A DNA stretch of 64,000 bases from Sulfurospirillaceae bacterium (GTDB lineage Bacteria > Campylobacterota > Campylobacteria > Campylobacterales > Sulfurospirillaceae): assembly GCA_028684065.1 (NCBI GenBank), contig JAQUGO010000005.1:62001-126000 (forward strand), given 5' to 3'. Made by a program: the position numbers and the translations under genes. Below are positions 22,694 through 33,976 of the stretch, piece after piece. The notes under the pieces are model-generated. The model did not search any database and had not been told where the DNA came from. It worked only from the letters and a program-made list of their open reading frames with translations. Position 1 is the first letter of the stretch; each line of letters starts with the position of its first letter.

Positions 22694-23332
22694 TTAAATA
22701 AGGTGCAGTGTCGTAGGTGTTTGTGCAAACATTTGTTCAATGCGTGAGTCGGTGCGTTCACATCCATAGACAAGTGTGTAAAGGGCTTCTACCCACTCTT
22801 TGAGCAGTTTTTTAGAGACATACTCTATGCTTGGATGGTAAACAAGTAACTCCATTAAAATAGGCGTTGGCGTAGCTTTAAGCCCTAAGAGATAAGTAAA
22901 TGGCTCAATTTTTCGGCATCCTAAATGACGGTAAAACATTTCTCGTTTAACACGCAAAGCATTTTCATTGGATGGTGCCTTTGTTGAATCAATTTCAATC
23001 AGTAAAGGTTTAGCACCTTTGGTATGAAAGAGATGTTTTAAGGCTACTGTAAAAAGATGTTGGCCTATGCCTCGACCTCTTTTTTCAGGGGCGACACCGA
23101 TGTATTCTAAGAGATAAAATGATTCTGTAAGAGGATGGTAAAGAATGGTAAATCCTACCATCTTCTCTCCATCATATGCTGCAAAAATCGTATAATTGAT
23201 ATTGTTACACATTGCATGCAACGCCTCTTTTGGTTTCTGCTCGGAAGAGGGAAACGAGAGGTTATAAATAGCATAAAATTCGTCAAAAGTAGCATTTTTA
23301 TCTAGATCAATAGGTATGATTGAAAGTGCCAT
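22694..23332 (-). CDS. GNAT family N-acetyltransferase
   Basis: LEYIGVAPEKRGRGIGQHLFTVALKHL motif A. Confidence 0.82.
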   Translation of the reverse strand: MALSIIPIDLDKNATFDEFYAIYNLSFPSSEQKPKEALHAMCNNINYTIFAAYDGEKMVGFTILYHPLTESFYLLEYIGVAPEKRGRGIGQHLFTVALKHLFHTKGAKPLLIEIDSTKAPSNENALRVKREMFYRHLGCRKIEPFTYLLGLKATPTPILMELLVYHPSIEYVSKKLLKEWVEALYTLVYGCERTDSRIEQMFAQTPTTLHLI

Positions 23333-23337
23333 AGGGA

Positions 23338-23898
23338 TTACTTTAAGATGCGAGGCAAGGTAATACCTGTCTGCCCTTGGTATTTTCCTTTTTTATCCTT
23401 ATAGGTTGTTTCACATGGTGTATCTCCTTCTAAAAAGAGCACTTGTGCGATACCTTCGTTGGCATATATTTTAGCTGGAAGAGGTGTCGTATTGGATATT
23501 TCAATCGTAATATGACCTTCAAATTCTGGCTCAAAGGGAGTGACATTGACAATGATGCCGCACCTTGCATAGGTACTTTTACCCAAACAAATGGCTAACA
23601 CATTTTTAGGAATACGAAAGTACTCAACCGTACGTGCAAGTGCAAAAGAATTGGGTGGAACAATACAGATATCACCTGTAAAATCAATAACATTTTTATC
23701 ATCAAATTCTTTTGGATCAACAACGGTTGAATTGACGTTAGTAAAAATTTTAAACTCTCGACCTACGCGGATGTCGTAACCATAACTACTGACGCCATAA
23801 CTGACGACATCTTTACCAACTTGATCTTCACAAAATGGCTCTATCATTTTTTCTTTAAGTGATTTTTCACGTATCCAACTATCTGCTTTGAGTCCCAT
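23338..23898 (-). CDS. dcd: dCTP deaminase
   Basis: [75 protein letters not shown]; internal ATG start preferred. Confidence 0.94.
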   Translation of the reverse strand: MGLKADSWIREKSLKEKMIEPFCEDQVGKDVVSYGVSSYGYDIRVGREFKIFTNVNSTVVDPKEFDDKNVIDFTGDICIVPPNSFALARTVEYFRIPKNVLAICLGKSTYARCGIIVNVTPFEPEFEGHITIEISNTTPLPAKIYANEGIAQVLFLEGDTPCETTYKDKKGKYQGQTGITLPRILK

Positions 23899-23974
23899 CT
23901 CTATCCTTAAGTGATCGTATATATTAGATATGGTATTATAACACACTTTAGAGCGCTTAAAAATAGGAGAATTT

Positions 23975-24433
23975 ATGGATAAGAATGAAATTAGGGAGTT
24001 AATGCGATTCTTTGATAAAAGTGATATTACAAAACTAAAAATTAAAGAAGGCGATTTTAGTATCGAGTTACAAAAAGGGTTTGAAAATGCTGTAAGCTAT
24101 GCGGCAACCCCTGTTATGACGGCTATTCCAACCCCACCACCAGCATCATCACCGACACCTGTTCTAGAAAGCACTACGAAGCCCATCATAGCAGGTCTTA
24201 CATTGCAATCGCCAATGGTAGGTACATTTTATAAGTCACCATCTCCTGGGGCAGAAGCCTTTGCCAAAGTAGGGGACATCGTTAAAAAAGGTCATCCTAT
24301 CGGTATCATAGAAGCGATGAAAATAATGAATGAAATTGAAGCGGAATATGATTGTAAAATTATAGAAAGCCTTGTGGATGATGGTCAACCTGTAGAGTTT
24401 GACATGCCTCTTTATGTGGTGGAGAAAGTTTAA
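23975..24433 (+). CDS. accB: Acetyl-CoA carboxylase biotin carboxyl carrier protein
   Basis: Pro/Ala-rich linker and [20 protein letters not shown] biotinyl domain. Confidence 0.95.
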   Translation: MDKNEIRELMRFFDKSDITKLKIKEGDFSIELQKGFENAVSYAATPVMTAIPTPPPASSPTPVLESTTKPIIAGLTLQSPMVGTFYKSPSPGAEAFAKVGDIVKKGHPIGIIEAMKIMNEIEAEYDCKIIESLVDDGQPVEFDMPLYVVEKV

Positions 24434-25764
24434 TGAAAATTGAAAAGATTCTTGTTGCTAATCGTGGTGAGATAGCCCTTCGTGCGATAAGAACCATCAA
24501 AGAGATGGGAAAGCAAGCGATTGCAGTCTATTCAGTTGCGGATAAAGATGCTTTGTATTTACAGCATGCAGATGCTAGTATTTGTATAGGTCCTGCAAAA
24601 TCGAGTGATAGTTATCTTAGTATTCCTTCAATCATTAGTGCTGCTGAAATCAGTGGTTGTGATGCTATTTTCCCTGGCTATGGCTTTTTGAGTGAGAATC
24701 AAAGTTTTGTGGAAATTTGTAAACATCACAATATTAAGTTTATTGGACCAAGTGTCGAATCAATGGTGTTGATGAGCGATAAATCAAAAGCAAAAGAAGT
24801 GATGAAAAAAGCGGGCGTGCCTGTTATCCTTGGAAGCGATGGTGCTTTAAAAGATATTGCCCAGGCCAAAGAGCTAGCCGTACAAATTGGTTTACCAATT
24901 ATCGTTAAAGCCAGCGCAGGTGGCGGCGGTCGCGGTATGCGTGTAGTTGAAAAAATGGAAGATTTGGAAAAATTATTTCTTGCGGCTCAAAGCGAAGCAC
25001 TCAGTGCATTTGGCGATGGCACATTGTATATGGAAAAATATATTAAAAATCCACGTCATATTGAAGTACAAGTGATTGGTGATGAACATGGCAATGTTGT
25101 GCATGTAGGTGAGCGTGATTGTTCAATGCAAAGACGTCATCAAAAATTGATAGAAGAATCTCCAGCGGTAGCTCTCGATGCAGAAACAAGAGAACGTTTA
25201 CTTAATGTCGCAGTCAAGGCTACAAAAGCAATTGGTTATCATAATGCGGGTACATTTGAATTTTTACTGGATGCTGATAAAAATTTTTATTTTATGGAGA
25301 TGAACACACGTCTTCAAGTGGAACATTGTGTCAGTGAAATGGTAAGTGGCATTGATATTATTGAATGGATGATTCGTGTAGCTGAAGGTGAAACCTTGTT
25401 TGATCAAAGTAAGATTCAGCTTAAGGGACATTCAATTGAATGTCGTATTACCGCAGAAGATCCTGTAAAGTTCATTCCAAGTCCTGGTAAGATTACCAAA
25501 TACATTGTTCCAGGAGGCAGAAATGTGCGAATGGATTCTCATGCCTACCAAGGTTATATTGTGCCTTCAACGTATGATTCAATGATAGGAAAGCTTGTTG
25601 TTTGGGGTGAAACAAGAGAACGAGCGATTAAAAAGATGAAACAAGCTTTGAGTGAACTTCAAATTGAAGGTATTAAAACGGTTAGGGATTTTCATTTAGC
25701 GATGATGGACAATCCAGACTTTATCGAAAATCATTTCGATACGAACTATCTTTCACATTACTAA
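24433..25764 (+). CDS. accC: Acetyl-CoA carboxylase biotin carboxylase subunit
   Basis: IEKILVANRGEIALRAIRTIKEMG, GGGGRGMRVV, MEMNTRLQVEHCVSEM. Confidence 0.96.
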   Translation: MKIEKILVANRGEIALRAIRTIKEMGKQAIAVYSVADKDALYLQHADASICIGPAKSSDSYLSIPSIISAAEISGCDAIFPGYGFLSENQSFVEICKHHNIKFIGPSVESMVLMSDKSKAKEVMKKAGVPVILGSDGALKDIAQAKELAVQIGLPIIVKASAGGGGRGMRVVEKMEDLEKLFLAAQSEALSAFGDGTLYMEKYIKNPRHIEVQVIGDEHGNVVHVGERDCSMQRRHQKLIEESPAVALDAETRERLLNVAVKATKAIGYHNAGTFEFLLDADKNFYFMEMNTRLQVEHCVSEMVSGIDIIEWMIRVAEGETLFDQSKIQLKGHSIECRITAEDPVKFIPSPGKITKYIVPGGRNVRMDSHAYQGYIVPSTYDSMIGKLVVWGETRERAIKKMKQALSELQIEGIKTVRDFHLAMMDNPDFIENHFDTNYLSHY

Positions 25765-25773
25765 AAACTAAAA

Positions 25774-25797
25774 AAGGGCGTCACATGTAACGCCCTT
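25774..25797. terminator. Bidirectional hairpin between convergent accC and SurA-like gene; loop contains ACATGTA
   Basis: AAGGGCGT-CACATGTA-ACGCCCTT inverted repeat flanked by A- and T-rich tracts. Confidence 0.75.
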
Positions 25798-25811
25798 CAT
25801 TCTTCTTAGCT

Positions 25812-26663
25812 TTACGGAACTCTTATAACATTAATAGAAGCAGAAGCTTTGAGCTTTTCAAAATAATCATCAATTGCTTTTTTCTCATTAGTTTCAGCCA
25901 AACGAGAATAGATATAATTTTTAGCATCGGCAAAAGCAACTGTCTTAACATCATTTTTGTTTTTAACAAAAAACATCACAAAGGCATCGGCTGATTTAAC
26001 AATCGGTGAAAAATTTCCTTGAGGTGTTTTATTGAGCATTGTTGCGAGTTGAGGGTCAATTTTAGACGCTTCCAAAGTGGCATCTTTAAGGTCTGCATTG
26101 GTAGCAGGGCTCATAGGATTACTTTGAATGTTAGTAAGATTTTCTTTGACAGCACTGGTATAAACCGTTACATCAAAGGAGGCTGCTTGTGAAAATTCAC
26201 CAATATTTTCATTATAATAGGTTTGAAGTTCTGCATCACCCATTTGTTGCATTTTATTGCTGACAATTTTTTTATACAGTTTATCACGTTTGATTTTTGA
26301 TTTTAAATCTTCTTTATATTCTGCCACATCAATGTTTTTAGAACGAATCATATTTAAAAATTCATATTGAGAAACATTATTGCTAGTTGCGAGATTTTCA
26401 ATGTATTGATCTACTTCAAATGAATCAACAGAGATACCTTGATTTTTAATTTCAGAGTCTTCTAACTTTTGTCGGACTAAGATGTCTAAAGCTTCTTTTT
26501 TAGAAATATTGAAGCGCTGGGAGTATTTAAAAACATCATAAAGTGTGATAGGCTCCTTATTAATAATGATTGAAACGCCATCGAGTGTCCCAGCATTGAG
26601 AGTAGAAAAAAGTAAAGCGGCTGATAAAGTTACAAAAGTAAACACTTTCATTTTTATCTTCAT
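25812..26663 (-). CDS. SurA-like periplasmic chaperone/peptidyl-prolyl isomerase family (cf. C. jejuni Cj1289)
   Basis: Signal peptide, SurA N-terminal-like LDGVSIIINKEPITLYDV; neighbourhood gltX/accC as in C. jejuni. Confidence 0.75.
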   Translation of the reverse strand: MKIKMKVFTFVTLSAALLFSTLNAGTLDGVSIIINKEPITLYDVFKYSQRFNISKKEALDILVRQKLEDSEIKNQGISVDSFEVDQYIENLATSNNVSQYEFLNMIRSKNIDVAEYKEDLKSKIKRDKLYKKIVSNKMQQMGDAELQTYYNENIGEFSQAASFDVTVYTSAVKENLTNIQSNPMSPATNADLKDATLEASKIDPQLATMLNKTPQGNFSPIVKSADAFVMFFVKNKNDVKTVAFADAKNYIYSRLAETNEKKAIDDYFEKLKASASINVIRVP

Positions 26664-26856
26664 TAATAGTCCTTTGTTTTAAGAAAAATAGTTCTATAAT
26701 CATTTTGTATCAAAAATAGAGGCTACGAATGATAGCATTTTTTTTAGTAAAAAAAATTAAAAAGAACCTTTTCTACTCTTTTGGCAACAATTTTTAGCAA
26801 CTGCGTAACAAAATGATACATAATTTATACATAATTTAAAATAATGATGAAGGTTA

Positions 26857-28257
26857 ATGATGATTGTTACACGTTTTGCTCCAAGTCCAACAGGATATTT
26901 GCATATTGGAGGACTTCGAACAGCCCTATATAGTTTTTTATGGGCACGCAGAAATGGCGGAAAATTTTTACTACGTATTGAAGATACGGATTTAGCACGC
27001 AATTCAAAAGAAGCCGCTGAGGCGATTGTTGAAGCTTTTAAATGGGTGGGATTGACCCATGATGGCGATATTTTATATCAATCTGAGCGTTTTGATATTT
27101 ATAAAAGCTATGTTCAAAAACTTTTAGATACAGGTAAAGCATACAAATGTTACATGAGCAAAGAAGAACTTGATGCGTTAAGAGTTGAGCAGATGGCGAA
27201 AAAAGAGCGGACTCGTTATGATGGTAGATATCGTGATTTTACAGGGACACCTCCACTTGGCGTAGAACCTGTTATTCGCATTAAAGCACCGTTAGATGGT
27301 CAGATTAGCTTTGTAGACGGCGTTAAAGGTGAAGTGACATTTAATGCCAAAGATATGCTTGATGATTTTATCATTGCTAGAAGTGATGGGACACCTACAT
27401 ATAACTTTGTTGTCACGATTGATGATGCTTTGATGGGTGTAACTGAAGTGATACGAGGTGATGATCATCTTTCCAATACGCCTAAGCAAATTGTCGTTTA
27501 CGAAGCACTTGGATTTAAAATTCCTCGTTTTCATCATGTACCAATGATTCTTAATCCTGAAGGGAAAAAACTCTCTAAGCGAGACGGTGCGACGGATGTT
27601 ATGGAGTATCAAAAAGAGGGATACCTTTCTGAAACATTGTTAAATTTTCTCATTCGTTTAGGCTGGAGCCATGGGGACCAAGAGATTTTCTCATTAGAAG
27701 AGATGCAAGCATTTTTTGATCCATGCGATATCAATAAATCAGCTTCTGCTTACAATAAAGAAAAACTTTTATGGCTTAATACTCACTATATCAAAACACT
27801 TCCTGCTGAGCGTTTGATTAAAGAATTGAAATTTTTTGGTGTGGATATTAGTTTACATAATAAGAAGATAGAAATAATTGATGCTTTACGTGAACGAGCT
27901 AAAACAATTAAAGAATTTGCAGCTATGGTAGAACAAATTATAACAGTGCCACAAGCCTATGATGAAGGAGCTGTAGCTAAGTTTTTAAGTGGTAATGCAA
28001 TGGATATTTTAGAGATGTATCTTCAAGCGCTTCATAAAGAAAGTACAATAGAAAATGCAAGTGCTTTTGAGCAGTTTACTAAAGCATTTTTAGAAGAAAA
28101 AGGCTTAAAACTTAAAGATTTAGCACAATCGATTCGCATCGCGATGGTAGGAAGTGCTGTAAGCCCATCCATATTTGAAATATTAGCAATTATTGGTTAT
28201 GACAAAGTCAAACAAAGAATTCAAAAATTAATATCTTATAAAAGGAGTTTGAGTTGA
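26857..28257 (+). CDS. gltX: Glutamyl-tRNA synthetase
   Basis: TRFAPSPTGYLHIGGLRTALYS, KLSKRDGATDV (KMSKS-like). Confidence 0.95.
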   Translation: MMIVTRFAPSPTGYLHIGGLRTALYSFLWARRNGGKFLLRIEDTDLARNSKEAAEAIVEAFKWVGLTHDGDILYQSERFDIYKSYVQKLLDTGKAYKCYMSKEELDALRVEQMAKKERTRYDGRYRDFTGTPPLGVEPVIRIKAPLDGQISFVDGVKGEVTFNAKDMLDDFIIARSDGTPTYNFVVTIDDALMGVTEVIRGDDHLSNTPKQIVVYEALGFKIPRFHHVPMILNPEGKKLSKRDGATDVMEYQKEGYLSETLLNFLIRLGWSHGDQEIFSLEEMQAFFDPCDINKSASAYNKEKLLWLNTHYIKTLPAERLIKELKFFGVDISLHNKKIEIIDALRERAKTIKEFAAMVEQIITVPQAYDEGAVAKFLSGNAMDILEMYLQALHKESTIENASAFEQFTKAFLEEKGLKLKDLAQSIRIAMVGSAVSPSIFEILAIIGYDKVKQRIQKLISYKRSLS

Positions 28258-29531
28258 GTAATAAAGGAAAAGTAACTAAAGAAGAGTCTTTAGCCTATCA
28301 TATTGGTGGAAAGATTGAGATAACTGTAAAAACACGTTGTGACACAGCAAGAGATCTTTCAATGGCCTACACACCAGGTGTTGCTCACCCTTGTTTAGAG
28401 ATTGAAAAAGATAATGAATTAGCTTACGAATATACTAATAAGGGCAATCTTGTTGCCGTCATTACCGATGGTACGGCTGTCCTTGGACTTGGCGATATTG
28501 GTGCTGTTGCAGGGAAACCTGTTATGGAAGGTAAAGCAGTTTTATTTAAAAAATTTGCAGGTGTTGATGCGTTTGACATTGAGCTTGATGAACATGATGC
28601 TGACAAAATTGTTGAAATTTGTAAAGCACTTGCGCCTACATTTGGTGGCATTAATCTTGAAGATATTAAAGCGCCAAAATGTTTTGACATCGAAGAAAAA
28701 CTTCAAGCGGCTGTGAATATTCCCGTTATGCATGATGATCAACATGGCACGGCTATGATTACGAGTGCGGGTCTGATCAATGCACTTGAAATTAGCGGTA
28801 AAAAAATCGAAGACATGAAAATCGTCGTTTCTGGAGCTGGAGCTGCTGGTATTGCATGTGCCAAAATGTATAAACTCTTAGGTGCCAAAAACATCGTAAT
28901 GATTGATACTAAAGGCGTTATTCATTCTGGACGAACTGATTTGAACAAATATAAAGCTGAGTTTGCTTTTGAAACCAGCGATAGAACCTTAGAGGATGCA
29001 ATGAAGGGTTCAGACATGTTTCTTGGCCTCTCTGCCCCTGGCGTTGTGAGTAAAGAAATGGTACTTTCTATGAACCCTTATCCGATTATCTTTGCACTAG
29101 CCAATCCAATTCCTGAGATTTTACCAGAAGAAGTTCATTCGGTTAGAGATGATGTGATGATGGGAACAGGTAGAAGTGATTATCCAAACCAAGTCAATAA
29201 CGTTTTAGGGTTTCCTTTTATTTTCAGAGGTGCGTTGGATGTGAAAGCGACTAAAATCACAGAAGGCATGAAAATGGCTGCAGCCGTTGCTATGGCAAAA
29301 TTGGCTAAAGAAGAAGTGCCTGATTATGTTAAAGCAGCCTATCCAGGAGAAGACCCTAAGTTTGGTATTAATTATATCATCCCAAAACCATTTGATAGAA
29401 GGGTTTTTGTTTGGATTTCTTCAGCTGTGGCAGAAGCGGCGATAAAAGATGGTGTGGCACGAGTAACGGATTTTGATATAAATTTATACAAAAGAGACCT
29501 TCAAGCCATAATCGACGCGGAGAAAAAATAG
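28254..29531 (+). CDS. Malic enzyme (malate oxidoreductase)
   Basis: [40 protein letters not shown] start overlapping gltX. Confidence 0.93.
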   Translation: MSNKGKVTKEESLAYHIGGKIEITVKTRCDTARDLSMAYTPGVAHPCLEIEKDNELAYEYTNKGNLVAVITDGTAVLGLGDIGAVAGKPVMEGKAVLFKKFAGVDAFDIELDEHDADKIVEICKALAPTFGGINLEDIKAPKCFDIEEKLQAAVNIPVMHDDQHGTAMITSAGLINALEISGKKIEDMKIVVSGAGAAGIACAKMYKLLGAKNIVMIDTKGVIHSGRTDLNKYKAEFAFETSDRTLEDAMKGSDMFLGLSAPGVVSKEMVLSMNPYPIIFALANPIPEILPEEVHSVRDDVMMGTGRSDYPNQVNNVLGFPFIFRGALDVKATKITEGMKMAAAVAMAKLAKEEVPDYVKAAYPGEDPKFGINYIIPKPFDRRVFVWISSAVAEAAIKDGVARVTDFDINLYKRDLQAIIDAEKK

Positions 29532-30161
29532 GTGGAAAACGTTCATGTTATAAAACATCCTTTAATTGAGCATAAGCTCTCCATTTTACGGGATAAAAAA
29601 ACGGAGCCATTTCATTTTAGACTGCTTGTTGATGAGATTTCATATTTGATGTTATTTGAAGCAACACGTGACTTACCATTGCGTGATGTCAAAATTCAAA
29701 CACCTGTTGCTTCGGCACATACTAAAAAACTCAATGCAAAAATCATGATCTGCCCAATTCTTCGGGCAGCTCTTGGTATGTTGGATAGTGTTTTTAAATT
29801 AATTCCCGATGCAAGTGTTGGTTTTTTAGGTTTTCAACGTAATGAAAAGACGCTTGAAGCTGAGTTTTATTATGCGAAACTTCCACCTGATCACGCTGAA
29901 CGAACCGCAATTATTATTGACCCTATGTTTGCAACTGGTGGAACAGCCATTGATGCCGTCAATTTTCTAAAAAGTAAAGGTGTGAAAGATATTCGGTTTT
30001 TAGCACTAGTTTCAGCGCCAGAGGGATTAGCACGATTTACTAAAATTCATCCAGATGTTCCTGTCTTTACAGCATGTATTGATGATGGACTGAATGAAAA
30101 TGGTTATATTGTTCCAGGTCTTGGTGATGCGGGAGATAGAGTCTTTAATACAGTCAATTAA
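29532..30161 (+). CDS. upp: Uracil phosphoribosyltransferase
   Basis: HPLIEHKLSILRDKKT, IIDPMFATGGTAIDAVN; GTG start. Confidence 0.94.
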   Translation: MENVHVIKHPLIEHKLSILRDKKTEPFHFRLLVDEISYLMLFEATRDLPLRDVKIQTPVASAHTKKLNAKIMICPILRAALGMLDSVFKLIPDASVGFLGFQRNEKTLEAEFYYAKLPPDHAERTAIIIDPMFATGGTAIDAVNFLKSKGVKDIRFLALVSAPEGLARFTKIHPDVPVFTACIDDGLNENGYIVPGLGDAGDRVFNTVN

Positions 30162-30162
30162 T

Positions 30163-30190
30163 GAAGAAGAGAGAATTTTCTCTCTTCTTC
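30163..30190. terminator. Bidirectional terminator hairpin between upp and gdhA
   Basis: GAAGAAGAGAGAATTTTCTCTCTTCTTC inverted repeat between convergent genes. Confidence 0.75.
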
Positions 30191-30196
30191 AAATTA

Positions 30197-31558
30197 TTAA
30201 ACAGCACCTTGGTCAATCATTGAATCAGCCACCTTTCTAAAACCTGCGATATTAGCGCCTAGCATCAAATTTCCTTCATCTCCAAACTCTTTTGAAGTAT
30301 TGTACGAGAGATCAAAAATAGATTTCATAATGGTTCTAAGTTTACTATCAACATCTGCAAACGACCATTTTAGCATACTGGCATTTTGGCTCATTTCTAA
30401 TTGACTGGTCGCGACACCTCCTGCATTGGCAGCTTTAGCTGGCCCGTAAAACATTTTATTGGCTAACATAAAATTAATAGCCTCAGGCGTGCTTGGCATG
30501 TTTGCCCCTTCATTTACGAGGCGACAGCCATTTTTGTAAAGGTTTTTAATATCTTCAAGATTAAGTTCATTTTGTGTCGCACTTGGAAATGCAGCAAAAC
30601 AAGGAATACTCCAAACGGCATTGGTTCCAGTTGGATACTGATGAACAGGAATATAGGTGGCTTTTGGACGTCCTTTAAGGTATTCGCTTAAATCGGCTCT
30701 ACTTAGTTCTTTAACGGCACGGAGCGTGGTAAAGTCAATACCCTCTTTGTCGTAAATCATTCCCTTTGAGTCACTACATGTAACAGGAATTGCACCCATG
30801 TCGTAAAGCTTTTGAATCGTATAGATAGCTACATTACCTGAGCCTGATACGGTACAAATTTTACCTTTAAGGCTATCACCTTGTTTATTAAGAATGTTTT
30901 CTGCAAAATAGACAGAGCCAAAACCAGTCGCTTCAGTTCGTGCTAGTGAGCCACCCCAGTTGAGTCCTTTGCCGGTTAAAACACCTTCAAATCTACCTGT
31001 AAGACGTTTGTATTCACCAAACATAAAACCAATTTCTCGACCACCAACGCCGATATCACCTGCAGGGACATCTCTTGTTTCACCAATATGTTTCGAGAGT
31101 TCTCCCATAAAAGATTGGCAAAAGCGCATAATTTCACCTTCACTTTTTCCTTTTGGATCAAAGTTACTGCCCCCTTTAGCTCCACCAATAGCAAGTCCTG
31201 TTAAAGAATTTTTAAAAATTTGCTCAAATCCTAAAAATTTAATGATTCCTAGATTAACACTTGGATGGAAACGAAGTCCGCCTTTGTAAGGTCCGATAGC
31301 AGAGTTAAATTGTACACGGTAACCAATATTGGTTTGAATTTTACTTTGATCATCCATCCAAACAACACGAAAAAGAAGCTGGCGCTCAGGGATAACAATA
31401 CGCTCTAAAATATTGTATTGATCATACTTTGGTTCAGCTTTTAAAAGAGGTTCTAGTGACATAAGAACTTCTTCAACAGCCTGGTAAAATTCATTCTGTC
31501 CAGGTGTACTTTGTATTGTAGATTGTAATACTTTATCGATGTAATGTTTAACTGACAT
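30197..31558 (-). CDS. gdhA: NADP-specific glutamate dehydrogenase
   Basis: GPYKGGLRFHPSVNLGIIKFLGFEQIFKNSLTGLAIGGAKGGSNFDPKGKS, CQSFMGELSKHIG. Confidence 0.96.
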   Translation of the reverse strand: MSVKHYIDKVLQSTIQSTPGQNEFYQAVEEVLMSLEPLLKAEPKYDQYNILERIVIPERQLLFRVVWMDDQSKIQTNIGYRVQFNSAIGPYKGGLRFHPSVNLGIIKFLGFEQIFKNSLTGLAIGGAKGGSNFDPKGKSEGEIMRFCQSFMGELSKHIGETRDVPAGDIGVGGREIGFMFGEYKRLTGRFEGVLTGKGLNWGGSLARTEATGFGSVYFAENILNKQGDSLKGKICTVSGSGNVAIYTIQKLYDMGAIPVTCSDSKGMIYDKEGIDFTTLRAVKELSRADLSEYLKGRPKATYIPVHQYPTGTNAVWSIPCFAAFPSATQNELNLEDIKNLYKNGCRLVNEGANMPSTPEAINFMLANKMFYGPAKAANAGGVATSQLEMSQNASMLKWSFADVDSKLRTIMKSIFDLSYNTSKEFGDEGNLMLGANIAGFRKVADSMIDQGAV

Positions 31559-32003
31559 TTAATTCCTTTAGTATAATGATAGTATTTTTAAAACCAGAAG
31601 GCATTCGTAACTTAAAATAGCTTTAACCCTTATTGCTCCTTTTTACTTTATGTATAACTTGGCCATTTGAGATAATTCTTGATTTCTCAAGACGCGATTC
31701 CTTTTCCGTGTGTATTTTAGTAATATATAAAATAGTATTTCAAGATACTTTGTAAGGACATGTAGAAGATTTGTGTGAAATTTACTTATATATTTATATA
31801 AAAGTGTGCAAAATGTATAGAAGATTAAATTTAAAATGCTAGAGCTTTCTCCCAAAACCATATATGCTCCTTTGGGTGGTTTTAAATTATAACCCCTCAA
31901 AACTTAAATGGATAAAAAATTTTTAGGTTAAGAGAGCCTTTAAGTATTGAACGTTTACCATATTGAGATACAATTACGCCATTCTCCCATACAAAGGTTA
32001 CGT

Positions 32004-33923
32004 ATGAAACAACTGTTTAATTCTCGTTTTAAGGTCTATTTTTTTGTTCTGGCAATTTTTTTAGCATATAATTTTTTAATACGTACAACATTATTATTAA
32101 TTTCATGGGATAAAGTTTCTCTTTCTTTTAAAGCATTAATTAATATTTACGGGAATGGTCTTTTCTATGATCTTATAAGCAGTTTTTACGCAACTATTGT
32201 AGTTGTTCTTTATTTGGTATTTGTGCCTAACAAACTCTATCATCACCCATTACATCGTTACATAAGCTATTTGTTTTTTATCGTTGTCTTTTTTGCCTTA
32301 GGATTTTTAGCGATTTCTGAACATGTTTTTTGGGAAGAATTTAGTGTACGCTTCAATTTTATAGCCGTAGATTATTTAGTCTATACGCAAGAGGTCATTG
32401 GCAATATTATGGAATCCTATCCAGTATGGCAAATTTTAGCTGTAAACTTGATCGTTTCCTTGGTTGTATTTTATTTTTTAAAAAGGTTTATTGATAGAGC
32501 CATTATGCCACAAACGCATTTTTCATACCGTGTAAAATATGGAGTAGTATTGCTGATATTGCCTATATTGGCCTATTTCTTTGTGATAGGCTCTAACGTT
32601 AAGTCTGACAATCAATATGAAAAAAATCTTTCATATAATGGTTTGTATCAACTTTTTTCTGCTTTTATTAATAATAAGCTTGAATACAGTGATTTTTACA
32701 CCACTATTGATGAAAAAGTAATGCTGAAAAATTATCGTACCCTTATGGAGCAGAGCAATTCAACATTTGTAGAAGCAAATATGGATAGCATGAAGCGTCT
32801 TGTTAAAGGCAGCGAGCACAAAACTGAAAAAAATGTAGTGATTATTTTAATGGAAAGTATGAGCTCTGAATTTATGGGTATTTTTGGAAATAAAGCAGGA
32901 CTTACCCCTAATCTTGATCGATTGGCGAATGAAGGTTTGCTTTTTACTAATTTTTTTGCGACAGGAACACGAACCGTGCGAGGCATGGAAGCGATTACTC
33001 TTTCTATTCCACCATTAGCGGGTCGTTCAGTTGTGAAACAACCCGATGGTGTAGATATGTTTTCTTCGGGATATCTTTTTAAAGAACATGGTTATCGTAC
33101 CTCTTTTATTTATGGTGGTCATGGGTATTTTGATAATATGAATGCCTTTTTTGCTGCCAATGATTTTAGTGATATTGTGGATAAGACAGAGATGAGTAGT
33201 GACGAAATTACGTTTTCGAATGTATGGGGTGTAAGCGATGAAAATCTTTTTGATAAAGCTATAAAAAAATATGATAGTGATTTTGCTGCACATCAAAAAT
33301 TTTTTAGTTTAGTCATGACAACGTCAAATCATAGGCCTTATACATATCCTGATGGAAAAATTGATATCCCTTCCCATTCTGGACGATCAGGAGCCGTTAA
33401 ATATGCCGATTTTGCTGTTGGAGAATTGATTAGAAAGGCACAAACAAAGCCGTGGTTTAATGATACAATTTTTGTATTTGTAGCAGATCATTGTGCCTCA
33501 AGTGCTGGGAAAACAGAACTTCCTATGCATAAATATAAAATCCCTTTGATTATCTATGCTCCATCTTTTATTACACCTCAAAAAGTCGATAAAATGGCAA
33601 GTCAAATTGATGTTGTACCAACATTATTAGGGGTCTTAGGTTGGGATTATGAAAGCCGATTTTATGGCAATAATATCTTAAGTGATAGTTTTATTCCACG
33701 CGCATTTATTGGAACCTACCAAAAGCTAGGACTTCTTAGAGATGATACGTTAACGATTCTTTTGCCTAATAAAAAAGTTAGAGAATATAAAATTATGAAT
33801 CAAAGTTATGAAGACTCCACGTATCGTTTGATTTCACCGCTTGAGAAAGATGCCTTAGATGCCATAACATATTTTCAAAGTGAATCCTATTTTCATAAGC
33901 ACCGATTGGATAGGGTACGCTAA
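32004..33923 (+). CDS. LTA synthase-family sulfatase/phosphoglycerol transferase-like membrane protein
   Basis: Five N-terminal TMs; VVIILMESMSSEFMGIFGNKAGLTPNLDRLANEGLLFTNFFATGTRTVRGMEA; ATG at 32004 preferred. Confidence 0.87.
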   Translation: MKQLFNSRFKVYFFVLAIFLAYNFLIRTTLLLISWDKVSLSFKALINIYGNGLFYDLISSFYATIVVVLYLVFVPNKLYHHPLHRYISYLFFIVVFFALGFLAISEHVFWEEFSVRFNFIAVDYLVYTQEVIGNIMESYPVWQILAVNLIVSLVVFYFLKRFIDRAIMPQTHFSYRVKYGVVLLILPILAYFFVIGSNVKSDNQYEKNLSYNGLYQLFSAFINNKLEYSDFYTTIDEKVMLKNYRTLMEQSNSTFVEANMDSMKRLVKGSEHKTEKNVVIILMESMSSEFMGIFGNKAGLTPNLDRLANEGLLFTNFFATGTRTVRGMEAITLSIPPLAGRSVVKQPDGVDMFSSGYLFKEHGYRTSFIYGGHGYFDNMNAFFAANDFSDIVDKTEMSSDEITFSNVWGVSDENLFDKAIKKYDSDFAAHQKFFSLVMTTSNHRPYTYPDGKIDIPSHSGRSGAVKYADFAVGELIRKAQTKPWFNDTIFVFVADHCASSAGKTELPMHKYKIPLIIYAPSFITPQKVDKMASQIDVVPTLLGVLGWDYESRFYGNNILSDSFIPRAFIGTYQKLGLLRDDTLTILLPNKKVREYKIMNQSYEDSTYRLISPLEKDALDAITYFQSESYFHKHRLDRVR

Positions 33924-33976
33924 GCCTTTTCACACACACTTTGCGCTAAAATACAAAAAAAACAAGGAAAAAGTGG

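Noticed and set aside
31643-31900. 85-aa ORF in the gdhA upstream region
   Set aside because: AT-rich, tyrosine/leucine-biased translation with no recognisable motif and no convincing RBS; treated as non-coding.
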